Assembly (NCBI GenBank): GCA_949282555.1
Contig: CASDPK010000025.1
Span: 1 to 35,017, forward strand
Source of the DNA: an uncultured Lentisphaeraceae bacterium
Lineage (GTDB): Bacteria; Verrucomicrobiota; Kiritimatiellia; RFP12; DVOR01
DNA length: 35,017 bases
Direction of reading: 5' to 3'
The position numbers were made by a program, and so were the translations under genes. How positions within the stretch are numbered: position 1 is the first letter of the stretch; every line of letters begins with the position of its first letter. The notes beneath the pieces were generated by a model. That model saw only the letters and a program-made list of their open reading frames with translations. It was not told the DNA's origin and did no database searches. This document shows, in pieces, positions 16,891-25,140 of this stretch.

Positions 16891-17658
16891 ATGGACAAGA
16901 AGACGAAACGAAAAGACAGCTGGATTTATGGTCGGCGGCCGGTGCTTGAGGCGTTGCGGGCCGGACGGCGCGAAATATTCGAGTTGATTGTTCCCTCCGG
17001 CCCGGCAACGGACGAAACGGAGGAGATGATTTCCCTTGCCCATGCACGCCGGATTCCGATCCGTGCCGCCCAACGGGGAGAGTGTGATCGCATCCTCGGA
17101 CAGGTCAACCATCAGTGCTGTGCCGTCAAAGTGGGCGGTTATCCCTATGTGGGCGTGGAGGAAATCTACGCCGCGGCGGAGGAGGACCCGGAGGCCATCG
17201 TGCTTTTGTTGGATCACTTGGAGGACCCGCAGAACTTGGGCTCCCTGCTTCGTACGGCAGAAGCCTGCGGCGTCTGCGGCGTGATCCTCCCTGAGGATCG
17301 CGGCGTATTGGTGACCCCCACGGTGGTGAGAGCCTCAGCCGGGGCTTCGGAACATCTGCGCATTGCCCATGTGGTGAATCTCCCGCAAGCCATGAAGGCG
17401 CTCAAGGAGCGCAACGTTTGGCTGACGGGGCTTGACCTCACGGAAAATGCCCAAGCATACACCGCAATCGACTTCCGCGGGCGTTGCGGCATCGTCGTGG
17501 GCAACGAGGGCGAGGGACTTGGCAGCCTCGTGGGCAAGACCTGTGACTTCATCGGGTACATCCCGATGGAAGGACAGGTGGAATCGCTCAACGCAGGCGT
17601 TGCCGGCGCCCTTGTCATGTACGAGGCGGTGCGCCAAAAGCACGCGCCGCGGAAATAA
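16891..17658 (+). CDS. rlmB: SpoU/TrmH-family rRNA 2'-O-methyltransferase, RlmB-like, 255 aa
   Basis: An N-terminal RNA-binding (SpoU_sub_bind) segment, IYGRRPVLEALRAG, is followed by the knotted SPOUT methyltransferase domain. All three family motifs are present: DHLEDPQNLGSLLRTAEACG (motif 1, with the conserved N and R), GIVVGNEGEGL (motif 2) and IPMEGQVESLNAGVAGALVM (motif 3). RlmB methylates the 2'-O of G2251 in 23S rRNA using S-adenosylmethionine; related TrmH-like proteins modify other RNA sites, so the exact target is inferred. A GTG 18 nt upstream in frame is possible, but ATG 16891 fits the -10 box position. There is no Shine-Dalgarno, consistent with a leaderless first gene of the operon that continues into the phosphatidyltransferase gene 13 nt later. 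Confidence 0.88.
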   Translation: MDKKTKRKDSWIYGRRPVLEALRAGRREIFELIVPSGPATDETEEMISLAHARRIPIRAAQRGECDRILGQVNHQCCAVKVGGYPYVGVEEIYAAAEEDPEAIVLLLDHLEDPQNLGSLLRTAEACGVCGVILPEDRGVLVTPTVVRASAGASEHLRIAHVVNLPQAMKALKERNVWLTGLDLTENAQAYTAIDFRGRCGIVVGNEGEGLGSLVGKTCDFIGYIPMEGQVESLNAGVAGALVMYEAVRQKHAPRK

Positions 17659-17671
17659 CGGAGGCATCGTG

Positions 17672-18340
17672 ATGAGTCTGCGCCAGCTCCATCTGCTCGT
17701 CGTCAACGGAATCACGTTCATCCGGGTTCCGTTCATTCTCGCCTTCCTTGTGCTCGCGCTCACGCACGGTTGGGGCGTGCAACGGCACCTCCTCAAAGAA
17801 GCCCCGAGCCCTTCCGACGTATGGGCGTGGGTGGCACTCGTCTGCCTCACGCTCTCGGCGTTGACCGACCTCTTCGACGGCGCGCTGGCCCGTCGCTGGA
17901 AGGTCGTGACGAAGTTTGGCGCGATGTGCGACCCGCTGATGGACAAGGTCTTTTACCTGATTGTCTTCCCCACCCTCCTGTGGCTGTTGCCCATCGGCAA
18001 ACCGGAAGAGCGCTGGCACGCCCTCTTCATGGTGATTCTGACGGTGCTTTACCTCTTGCGCGACCAGTGGGTCACCTTCCTCCGCTCCGTGGGCACGCTC
18101 TACGGGGCGGACTGCGCGGCCACGTTTCTCGGGAAATTCCGCACCGCAATGACCTTCCCGCTCTGCGGTTTCATCTACCTCTACATCATGCTCTACGACT
18201 ATCCGAAAGACACCATGACGGCCTTCCGGTGGGTCATTTACGCAGGTGAGGCCGTGGCCATCTTCCTCAACTTTTGGTCGCTCTACGTCTACACCCGCAA
18301 CTATCTCCCCTACATCCGCAAGAGCATCTCGGAGAAATGA
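17672..18340 (+). CDS. CDP-alcohol phosphatidyltransferase, PgsA-like, 222 aa
   Basis: An integral membrane protein with the diagnostic signature D-x2-D-G-x2-A-R-x8-G-x3-D-x3-D, seen as DLFDGALAR followed by FGAMCDPLMD near residues 65-90, and several hydrophobic helices. The family transfers a phospho-alcohol from CDP-diacylglycerol or onto a CDP-alcohol; the length and motif fit phosphatidylglycerophosphate synthase, the first step to phosphatidylglycerol, though other substrates such as inositol phosphate are possible. ATG 17672 is preceded by GGAGG 7 nt upstream. Its stop codon overlaps the next start (ATGA at 18337-18340), implying translational coupling to the CapD-like gene. Confidence 0.85.
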   Translation: MSLRQLHLLVVNGITFIRVPFILAFLVLALTHGWGVQRHLLKEAPSPSDVWAWVALVCLTLSALTDLFDGALARRWKVVTKFGAMCDPLMDKVFYLIVFPTLLWLLPIGKPEERWHALFMVILTVLYLLRDQWVTFLRSVGTLYGADCAATFLGKFRTAMTFPLCGFIYLYIMLYDYPKDTMTAFRWVIYAGEAVAIFLNFWSLYVYTRNYLPYIRKSISEK

Positions 18341-19785
18341 AGCGGGCTCTTGCCGACAGCGCCGTGCTTTTGGCCGCCTATCTGGCGGCCTTCCTGCTGC
18401 GTTTTGACTTCGGCGAGCCCCGTTGGGGCTGGGGGCCGGTGTTGCTGGGCTTTGGCCCTGCCTTCCTTTTGGGATGGGCAGGACTGTGGCTTTTCCGTTG
18501 CCATCGGCTAAGTTCTCGCGCCATCTCCCTGCGTAACTTGCCGCGCTTTGCCTGTGCGGCCGGCTTCACGGTGATCTGCCAGCTGGCTCTGCGCTATGTA
18601 TTGGTCGGCGACGCAAGCATCTACCTCCGTCCGCCGGCCAGTGTGGCCATGATGGCGGGGGTCTTGGAATGTGCCGGACTCTTGGGGTTGCGTTACCTGC
18701 GGCGGTTGCAATTGCGTCCCCTCGATGTCGCGGATCTGCTTGGGCGCGATGAGTCGGAGGTGGGAACCCCCGCCGTGCGTGCGGGGTTCCACGACAAGGT
18801 CGTCATGATCACCGGCGCCGGGGGTTCCATCGGTGGGGAATTGGCCCGTCAGGTTCTCGCCGCGGGCCCTGCCCGACTCATTCTTGTGGACATCAGCGAG
18901 GCTGCGCTTTACCTGATCCACGACGAACTCTCTGCCCTCCCCGGAGCGGAGACGCTGGTGCCCGTGGTGGGCAACTGCGGCGATCGCGCCAAGATGCGGG
19001 CCTTGCTCATGCGGGAGCGTCCGGACTTTCTGCTTCACGCCGCGGCGTACAAGCACGTGCCCATGATGGAGCTCAATCCGGGGGAGGCCCTGCGCAACAA
19101 TGCCCTCGCCACGCGCACCCTCGCCGAAGAATCGCAGGCAGCGCAAGTGGGCACCTTCGTGCTGATTTCGACCGACAAAGCCATCCGCCCCATTTCCGCG
19201 ATGGGCATCTCCAAGCGTTTGGCGGAAATCTTCGTGCGCGATCTCGCGGGAGGGGGAACCACACACTTCTGCGCCGTCCGCTTCGGCAATGTGCTCGGCT
19301 CGTCGGGCTCTGTGGTGCCTCGCTTCCGCGCACAGATTGCCAAAGGAGGGCCCGTCACCGTCACCGATCCTCGCATGGAACGCTACTTCATGACCATCGC
19401 GGAAGCCAGCGGGCTCGTGCTTCAGGCCGCCACGCTTGCCCAAGGAGGGGAAATCTTTGTGCTCGACATGGGGCGCCCCATGACCATCCTTGCATTGGCC
19501 GAAACGATGATTCGCCTCTCGGGGCTCCGCCCCCACAAGGATATCCCCATCCGCTTCACCGGCATCCGCCCCGGCGAGAAACTCTCCGAGGAACTCGGCA
19601 TCTCGGCGGCCCACGCGGAGCGCACCGGCCATGCGCGGATTTTCGTTGGACGCATTCCGCAGCTTCCCCATCCCGACGCGGAAGCCCTCCTTGCCCGTTG
19701 CAACACCCTTTCCGAAGACGGTTTCCGCCTCACGGTCGAAACCCTCCGCAATCTACTCCCCGAAGAAGGAAGACCTACCCCATGA
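18337..19785 (+). CDS. CapD/WbpM-like membrane nucleotide-sugar dehydratase/epimerase, 482 aa
   Basis: The first 120 or so residues contain about four transmembrane helices. The cytoplasmic domain then has the Rossmann motif GAGGSIGG (about 160-167), AAAYKHVPMMELNP, STDKA and the MGISK segment where long-type family members carry MGATK, then RFGNVLGSSGSVVP and IRPGEKLSEEL. This is the Polysacc_synt_2 (CapD/FlaA1) family, which converts UDP-GlcNAc to a 4-keto-6-deoxy sugar or an epimer for capsule or O-glycan synthesis. Typical membrane-bound members are near 600-660 residues and have an extra CoA-binding-like domain between the helices and the dehydratase; here the two parts are joined by about 30 residues only. 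Start ATG 18337 has GGAG upstream and overlaps the preceding stop. Confidence 0.87.
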   Translation: MKRALADSAVLLAAYLAAFLLRFDFGEPRWGWGPVLLGFGPAFLLGWAGLWLFRCHRLSSRAISLRNLPRFACAAGFTVICQLALRYVLVGDASIYLRPPASVAMMAGVLECAGLLGLRYLRRLQLRPLDVADLLGRDESEVGTPAVRAGFHDKVVMITGAGGSIGGELARQVLAAGPARLILVDISEAALYLIHDELSALPGAETLVPVVGNCGDRAKMRALLMRERPDFLLHAAAYKHVPMMELNPGEALRNNALATRTLAEESQAAQVGTFVLISTDKAIRPISAMGISKRLAEIFVRDLAGGGTTHFCAVRFGNVLGSSGSVVPRFRAQIAKGGPVTVTDPRMERYFMTIAEASGLVLQAATLAQGGEIFVLDMGRPMTILALAETMIRLSGLRPHKDIPIRFTGIRPGEKLSEELGISAAHAERTGHARIFVGRIPQLPHPDAEALLARCNTLSEDGFRLTVETLRNLLPEEGRPTP

Positions 19786-20858
19786 AAACTTACAAAATCG
19801 CCGTTATCCCCGGTGACGGCACCGGCCCCGAAGTCGTTGCCGAAGGCCTCAAAGTCCTCAATGCCGCCGAGCGTGCGTTCGGCTTCCGCCTCGACCACAC
19901 ACACTATGATGTGGGCGCAGGCCGTTACCTCGCCACCGGCGAAATTCTCCCGGACTCCGTGCTGGAGGAGTTTCGTGGGCACGACGCCATGTTCCTTGGC
20001 GCCATCGGCGACCCGCGGGTCACCCCCGGCATCCTCGAAAAGGGCATCCTGCTACGGATGCGTTTCGAGCTCGACCAATACATCAACCTCCGCCCCATCC
20101 GCCTCTATCCCGGCGTGAACACCCCGCTCAAGGACAAAGGCCCCAAGGACATCGACTACTGCGTGGTGCGCGAGAACTCCGGCGGCCTCTACACCGGCAT
20201 GGGCGGCATCTCCCGCGCCGATTCCACCGACGCCGTGGCCACCCAGGTGATGACCTACACCTACGCACAGGTCGAGCGGTGCTGCCGTTTTGCCTTTGAG
20301 TATGCCCGGAAATACGGCAAAAAAGCCCGCGGCGTCGGCGAGAAGAACACGCTGGCCCTCGTGGGCAAGAGCAACGTGCTCACCTACATGTATCAGCTGT
20401 GGAACCGCGTCTTCGCCGAAGTCGGCGCAGATTATCCCGACGTCGAGCGGCAGTACTTCCATGTTGATGCCACCACCCTCTACATGGTCGCCAGCCCGGA
20501 AATGTTCGATGTCATCGTCACCGAAAACATGTTCGGCGACATCATCACCGACCTCGCGGCAATCACCCAGGGCGGCCTCGGCGTGAGCTCCGGCGGCAAC
20601 ATCAACCCCAACGGCGTCTCCATGTTCGAGCCCATCGGCGGCACCGCCCCCATGTGGACCGGCAAGCACGCCATCAACCCCATCGCCGCCATCGGCGCCG
20701 GCGCCATGATGCTTGAACACCTCGGCGAAACGGCGGCCGCCCGCGCCATTGAGCGCGCCATCGCCTCCGTCACCCCGAAGATGAAGAGCCAGCTCGCCAA
20801 CGAGATGGGCTTCACCACCGAACAGGTGGGCGACATGATCGCCGCCGCCATCGCCTGA
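19782..20858 (+). CDS. leuB: 3-isopropylmalate dehydrogenase, 358 aa
   Basis: A beta-decarboxylating dehydrogenase of the IPMDH/IDH family: IAVIPGDGTGPEV at the N-terminus, RFELDQYINLRPIRLYPGV around residues 88-106, VVRENSGGLYTG, the KSNVLT segment with the catalytic lysine, FHVDATTLYMVASPE and the metal- and NAD-binding EMFDVIVTENMFGDIITDLA block, then GGTAPMWTGK. It oxidises 3-isopropylmalate to 2-oxoisocaproate with NAD+ in leucine synthesis. Tartrate dehydrogenases are close relatives, but the leuCD gene in this window supports leucine synthesis. AAGGAAGA precedes the ATG, which overlaps the capD-like stop codon (ATGA 19782-19785). It is therefore expressed from the rlmB operon, apart from leuCD. 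Confidence 0.88.
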   Translation: MKTYKIAVIPGDGTGPEVVAEGLKVLNAAERAFGFRLDHTHYDVGAGRYLATGEILPDSVLEEFRGHDAMFLGAIGDPRVTPGILEKGILLRMRFELDQYINLRPIRLYPGVNTPLKDKGPKDIDYCVVRENSGGLYTGMGGISRADSTDAVATQVMTYTYAQVERCCRFAFEYARKYGKKARGVGEKNTLALVGKSNVLTYMYQLWNRVFAEVGADYPDVERQYFHVDATTLYMVASPEMFDVIVTENMFGDIITDLAAITQGGLGVSSGGNINPNGVSMFEPIGGTAPMWTGKHAINPIAAIGAGAMMLEHLGETAAARAIERAIASVTPKMKSQLANEMGFTTEQVGDMIAAAIA

Positions 20859-20890
20859 TCCGACACCTCCGCACCGTCCAAAGGAGACCT

Positions 20891-21751
20891 ATGGCCCTCA
20901 ACGAAACCCTGGCCGCGGCCCGTGCCCAAATCGAAGCCGCGCTGGAAGCCGCCCTCCCCAAGGACGGTGCGAAGATGCTCGGGCAGCCCCTCTTCAATGA
21001 GGCCGTCCGCCACGCCATCAAAGCCGGCGGAAAACGGGTCCGCCCCACCCTCACGTTGCTCTGTGCCGACGCCTGCAAGGCAACGCCGGAGCAACGCGAG
21101 GATGCCCTCCGCGCCGCCGTCGCCATCGAGTTCCTCCACAGCTACACCCTCGTGCACGACGATTTGCCCGCCATGGACAACGACACCGAACGCCGCGGCG
21201 CCCCCACGGTTTGGGCCAAATACGGCGAAGGGTGCGCCGTGCTCGTGGGCGACTTCCTCCAGGCGCTCGCCTTCGAGCAGATCGTCCCCTGCCGAAATGC
21301 CGCCCCCATGCTCCGCGCGCTCGCCCTTGCCGCCACACAGGTCATCCGCGGACAGGTCTCCGACATCGCCGCGGCAAAGGCCGAGCCCTCCACGTGGGAC
21401 CCCGCCCTTTTGGGATACGTCTTCACCAACAAAACCGCCATGCTCATCGCCACGGCCTGTTGCCTTGGGGCCATCGCCGCAGAGGCGCCCAAAGCCGTGC
21501 GTGAGGCCCTCTTCACCTACGGCACACTCGTCGGCCTGGCCTTCCAATATGTCGATGACCTGCTCGACGCCCAGCAGTCAACGGAAGGCAACGAACTCAA
21601 CGCGCTGGCCGTTTACGACGGCGAGGCGGAGGCCGTGCGCATCACCGCCGAATATTGCACCCGAGAGGCCCTCAAAGCGCTGGAAGCCGTCCCCGGCGAC
21701 ACCGCCGCACTCGCGGACTTCGCCCGTTCCTTGCTTGAGCGCCTCGCCTAA
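20891..21751 (+). CDS. Short-chain polyprenyl diphosphate synthase, IspA-like, 286 aa
   Basis: A trans-isoprenyl diphosphate synthase that condenses isopentenyl diphosphate with allylic diphosphates, giving farnesyl or geranylgeranyl diphosphate for quinones and undecaprenyl carriers. It shows GGKRVRP (46-52), the first aspartate-rich motif DDLPAMDND (90-98), NKT (180-182) and the second motif DDLLD (222-226). The two residues between DD and MD of the first motif (LP) are typical of bacterial type II enzymes. Downstream of the second motif the usual G-K-x2-G-x-D-x4-K-x-T-Y-P stretch is not found; it is replaced by a shorter sequence with no lysine (STEGNELNALAVYDG). AAAGGAG lies 6 nt before the ATG. 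It is the last gene of the operon and ends 5 nt before the stop codon of a convergent gene. Confidence 0.85.
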   Translation: MALNETLAAARAQIEAALEAALPKDGAKMLGQPLFNEAVRHAIKAGGKRVRPTLTLLCADACKATPEQREDALRAAVAIEFLHSYTLVHDDLPAMDNDTERRGAPTVWAKYGEGCAVLVGDFLQALAFEQIVPCRNAAPMLRALALAATQVIRGQVSDIAAAKAEPSTWDPALLGYVFTNKTAMLIATACCLGAIAAEAPKAVREALFTYGTLVGLAFQYVDDLLDAQQSTEGNELNALAVYDGEAEAVRITAEYCTREALKALEAVPGDTAALADFARSLLERLA

Positions 21752-21756
21752 GCACA

Positions 21757-22332
21757 TCAACCCACGGCCTCTCGCAAAAGATCTGCCGCCGTGACCCACA
21801 ACACGGCCCCAAAGGACATTGCCGCCACTACGGCAAGCGACAAGGAGAGCCGTCCCGTCCTCACCGCCATCAGCGCCACGCCCAAGGGCCACACCGCCAA
21901 TGCGAAGGTTGCCGCCGTTGCCGCGTCATACGATGCGTATCCCACACCCATCCACGCCAGGCACCCCCACAGAGCCCCACAAGCAAGCACACCTCGGGCC
22001 AAGACCCAACGGCTGTTTCCCAGTGAGAAGCACGCCATCGCGACCACCCATCCCAGCGTCAAAAAGAACGGCCACGACGCATGATGGCACCTAGGCATCC
22101 CACACCCCGCCAAACTCGGAGTGCCCACAGCCACCAACGCCAACACTATCCCCACCATCGGCAACCACCCTATTCCCCGACGCACCGCTCGGCGCTTCCA
22201 CGCCCACAAAAGAAACGACGCGCTTCCACAAACCACCCACAAGAGCGTTGCCCACCTCTCGGCTTGGATATGGAAAAGTGACATAGCCCCAACGGTGCCA
22301 ATCCCCCACACAACCCCTTGAAGTCTTTTCAT
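21757..22332 (-). CDS. Small multispanning membrane protein of unknown function, 191 aa
   Basis: I do not recognise a family. The protein is very hydrophobic with about six or seven predicted transmembrane helices, rich in Trp, Ala, Val and Gly, and has two closely placed cysteines in a loop (GCGMPRCHH) that could bind metal or form a disulfide. Start ATG 22332 follows AAGGGGGCGG; the frame is open 49 codons upstream, but that extension is Arg-rich without a good ribosome binding site and would run through the possible promoter at 22428. It is convergent with the polyprenyl synthase gene and divergent from glyS. Confidence 0.6.
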   Translation of the reverse strand: MKRLQGVVWGIGTVGAMSLFHIQAERWATLLWVVCGSASFLLWAWKRRAVRRGIGWLPMVGIVLALVAVGTPSLAGCGMPRCHHASWPFFLTLGWVVAMACFSLGNSRWVLARGVLACGALWGCLAWMGVGYASYDAATAATFALAVWPLGVALMAVRTGRLSLSLAVVAAMSFGAVLWVTAADLLREAVG

Positions 22333-22427
22333 CACCGCCCCCTTGTGGATCTGTGCCACGCGAACCGCCTGCACTTCGCGCCACCGCCGATCTACGCTAA
22401 GCCACGTGAAAACGAACCGTCGAAAGC

Positions 22428-22433
22428 ATAATA
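22428..22433 (-). promoter_or_regulatory. Possible -10 element for the membrane-protein gene
   Basis: TATTAT on the minus strand, about 95 nt upstream of ATG 22332. No convincing -35 was found, so this is a weak call. Confidence 0.25.
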
Positions 22434-22510
22434 CCACATTCTCCACCACCGCAGTGATCCATAAAACGGGCGAACGCAATCGACGCTCTGCGGCGGCGCG
22501 GAGAATGCGC

Positions 22511-22516
22511 TATACT
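22511..22516 (+). promoter_or_regulatory. -10 promoter element of glyS
   Basis: GCTATACT (hexamer 22511-22516) as at the rlmB and MFS promoters. Transcription near 22523 leaves a leader of about 30 nt with AAGGAG ahead of ATG 22554. No clear -35. Confidence 0.5.
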
Positions 22517-22553
22517 ACGCAACCTACGATTTTCTAATCAAGGAGCAGGTTTC

Positions 22554-24317
22554 ATGGAGAAGAAAGAAGCGCCGAAGAGTTCGCTGGATGCATTGGTTTC
22601 GCTGTGCAAGCGGCGCGGGTTCATCTTTCAGAGTTCGGAAGTCTACGGCGGCTTCGCGGGCTTTTGGGATTATGGTCCGCTGGGATGCGAGCTCAAGCGC
22701 AACATCAAGGAGAGCTGGTGGCGCTTCACCGTGCGCGACCGTGAGGACGTGGAAGGGTTGGACGCCTCCATCATCATGCACCCGGCCATTTGGAAGGCGT
22801 CGGGCCACTTGGACACCTTCTCCGACCCCATGAGCATGTGCAAGGGCAATTGCCGCAAACTCATGCGCGCCGATCAGATTTGGGACGTGTTTGGCGATTC
22901 GGCCATCAAGGCCGCCTTGGAGCCCATGCTGGGCGATGCGGGCAAGATCGCCACGTGGTGCAAGGGCAAAGGCAAGGCCGTCGCCCCGGGGCTCTACACC
23001 GTGCAGCACCCGGAATACTTGGAAGCCATCTTCGAGACCTTGAAGGGCGTCACCGACGTCAAGGCCCTTTTCGTGCTTTTGGCCACCCCTCCCGGCGAAC
23101 CCGAGGCGTTGCCCTGCCCCAACTGCGGCGGCGTCATGACCGAGCCTCGCCCCTTCAATCTCATGTTCAAGACCGTGGTGGGGCCCGTCGATGACCCCTC
23201 CAACGTCGCCTATCTCCGCCCCGAGACCGCCCAGGCCATCTTCGCGGAGTTCCCGAACGTCATGGTCTCCGCCCGCCAGATGCCGCCCTTCGGCATTGGC
23301 CAAGTGGGCAAGAGCTTCCGCAACGAGGTGACCCCCCGCAACTACATCTTCCGCTCCCGCGAGTTCGAGCAGATGGAGTTGGAGTTTTTCATCAAGCCCG
23401 ATGAAGCGGTCGAGCTGCTCTGCGGTCACGTGGCCCCGCTCACGCCCGAAACCGACCTCTCCGAGCCTCAGGCCGACTGGGGCTGGGAGTGCTGGCACAA
23501 ATATTGGGTGGAGCAGCGCAAACTCTGGCTCGTGCGGAATGGCCTCCCCGCCGACTCCTTCGTCGAATACTGGCAGAAGCCCGACGAGCTCGCCCACTAT
23601 GCCCGCGCCTGCGTGGACATCGAATACCGCTTCCCCTTCGGCACCCAAGAGCTCGAAGGCATCGCCGCCCGTTCCGACTTCGACCTCTCCCGTCACCAGG
23701 AACACTCCGGCAAGAGCATGGAAGTCTTCGACGAGCCCCTCAAGCTCGCCGTCAAGCGCCTCTCCGACGACGAAAAGGCCGCCTTCCGCGCCAAGACCGT
23801 CGCCGCTTGGGAAGCCCGCGGCAAAACCGCCGAGGCCGCCAACATCTTCCTTGACCGCCTCTTCGAGGGCAAATACATCCCTCACGTGATTGAGCCCTCC
23901 GCCGGCGTCGATCGCATGGCCTTGGCCATGCTCTGCAACGCCTACGAAGAGCAGAAGCTGGTCGATGACAAGGGCCGCGAAGACGTCCGCACCGTCCTCC
24001 ACCTTGCCCCTGCCATCGCCCCCGTCAAGGTCGCCGTCTTCCCCCTCGTGAAGAATCGCCCCGAACTTTACGCCCTCGCCCGCGACATCTTCAAGCGCCT
24101 CCAGCGCCGCTACAACTGCTTCTGGGACGAAACCGGCGCCATCGGCCGCCGCTATCGCCGTCAGGACGAAATCGGCACCCCCTTCTGCGTCACCGTCGAC
24201 TTCGACACGCTCGAGAAGGATGGCACCGTGACCCTCCGCGACCGCGACACCATGCAACAGGAGCGCATCTCCGTGGACGATCTCATCCGCAAGCTTGACG
24301 ATCTCATCCTCGGCTAA
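22554..24317 (+). CDS. glyS: Glycyl-tRNA synthetase, single-chain (alpha2) type, 587 aa
   Basis: A class II aminoacyl-tRNA synthetase of the archaeal/eukaryotic-like dimer type, not the split alpha2-beta2 GlyQ/GlyS enzyme. It has the N-terminal VYGGFAGFWDYGPLG block, a CPNCGG zinc-like pair in the insertion, YLRPETAQ, motif 2 in SFRNEVTPRNYIFRSREFEQ and motif 3 in EPSAGVDRMALAML, then the anticodon-binding domain from about residue 480 (APVKVAVFPLV onward). It charges tRNA-Gly with glycine. AAGGAG is 9 nt before the ATG and a terminator follows the gene. The 587-residue length is slightly above the bacterial norm (about 460-500), because of insertions between motifs 1 and 2. Confidence 0.95.
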   Translation: MEKKEAPKSSLDALVSLCKRRGFIFQSSEVYGGFAGFWDYGPLGCELKRNIKESWWRFTVRDREDVEGLDASIIMHPAIWKASGHLDTFSDPMSMCKGNCRKLMRADQIWDVFGDSAIKAALEPMLGDAGKIATWCKGKGKAVAPGLYTVQHPEYLEAIFETLKGVTDVKALFVLLATPPGEPEALPCPNCGGVMTEPRPFNLMFKTVVGPVDDPSNVAYLRPETAQAIFAEFPNVMVSARQMPPFGIGQVGKSFRNEVTPRNYIFRSREFEQMELEFFIKPDEAVELLCGHVAPLTPETDLSEPQADWGWECWHKYWVEQRKLWLVRNGLPADSFVEYWQKPDELAHYARACVDIEYRFPFGTQELEGIAARSDFDLSRHQEHSGKSMEVFDEPLKLAVKRLSDDEKAAFRAKTVAAWEARGKTAEAANIFLDRLFEGKYIPHVIEPSAGVDRMALAMLCNAYEEQKLVDDKGREDVRTVLHLAPAIAPVKVAVFPLVKNRPELYALARDIFKRLQRRYNCFWDETGAIGRRYRRQDEIGTPFCVTVDFDTLEKDGTVTLRDRDTMQQERISVDDLIRKLDDLILG

Positions 24318-24344
24318 TCCCCATCGCGACATACCGTTGCCGCA

Positions 24345-24385
24345 CACTCAGCCGCCGCGCTCCCCCGGGACACGGCGGCTGAGTG
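24345..24385 (+). terminator. Terminator after glyS
   Basis: A 13-bp perfect stem, 24345-24357 (cactcagccgccg) with 24373-24385, is followed by atattt. It begins 27 nt after the glyS stop. Confidence 0.8.
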
Positions 24386-24389
24386 ATAT

Positions 24390-24419
24390 TTGTCGATGGC
24401 AAGGGGAATCTGTTAAACT
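24390..24419 (+). promoter_or_regulatory. Promoter of the lipoprotein gene
   Basis: -35 TTGTCG (24390-24395), 18-nt spacer, extended -10 TGT-TAAACT (hexamer 24414-24419). The promoter abuts the glyS terminator. ATG 24430 is 10 nt after the -10, so the leader is only a few bases. Confidence 0.55.
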
Positions 24420-24429
24420 CCTCCATGTT

Positions 24430-25092
24430 ATGCGAGTGTCGGTTCTCCACATTACCATTGCGCGACTTATCGTTATGCTCACCCTTGTGGGATGTGCGGT
24501 ACCGCCGATGGATTCCCAATTTGAAGAAAATGTCATTGAGGCCCGCACCGGAACATGGACCTTCCGAATGTCGTGGCCGACGGATTCCAATTGGAGAAGA
24601 ATTTGTTACACCAATGTGGCCTACCCCTGGCTGGGCACACTCCAATGTGATCTTGTAACCTCCCCCACTGAATTCACGTGGGAGCAAGAACTCTCGACAA
24701 GCTCTTGCATCCATACGTTCAGCGGTGTCGAAGGTTCGACGTCCCTGCCATTTGAAGAGCGTCGTGTGAGACTTACCTTAAGGCATATCCGAACCAACTT
24801 GCAGATAGACGAGAACCTTTACCAAACGGACTGGCTCCCCCGTGTACGGGAAGCCAATCGAGATAGGGCCCTTTCCGAGTCCGGACTAAGCATTGATACA
24901 TGGATCTCCAACGACACGACCCCATTCGGGTTCATGTGGGATCCCCAAGGTGTTGACTTTTTCAGCTTTGGCCCCTCCGTCCACATTTTGATTGACGTGG
25001 AAACGCTTTCGCTCAACGGCCACCCCCTTCCTGCCGATGTCCTCCGCGAGTTTCGCCGTGGAGACATTTCCGTGCGTCAAAACGTTGATTGA
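24430..25092 (+). CDS. Putative lipoprotein of unknown function, 220 aa
   Basis: The N-terminus MRVSVLHITIARLIVMLTLVGC is a type II signal peptide with the lipobox LVGC, so the cysteine near residue 22 should be lipidated after export. The mature part has no family I recognise; it is rich in Trp and Thr, with a few further cysteines. Base composition is visibly lower in GC and codon use is less biased than in glyS or proS on either side, which fits a rarely expressed or recently acquired gene. The start is set by the signal peptide and by the -10 box 10 nt upstream; there is no clear Shine-Dalgarno. A longer in-frame extension to 24295 would overlap glyS and is rejected. Confidence 0.65.
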   Translation: MRVSVLHITIARLIVMLTLVGCAVPPMDSQFEENVIEARTGTWTFRMSWPTDSNWRRICYTNVAYPWLGTLQCDLVTSPTEFTWEQELSTSSCIHTFSGVEGSTSLPFEERRVRLTLRHIRTNLQIDENLYQTDWLPRVREANRDRALSESGLSIDTWISNDTTPFGFMWDPQGVDFFSFGPSVHILIDVETLSLNGHPLPADVLREFRRGDISVRQNVD

Positions 25093-25140
25093 GGTTCCCA
25101 TCTGGCACAGATCGGGGCCTACTCCGTGTCTCCGGGTGGG

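Noticed and set aside
24295..24429. Upstream extension of the lipoprotein reading frame
   Set aside because: It starts inside glyS at a TTG and crosses the glyS terminator; the signal peptide and promoter both support the ATG at 24430.
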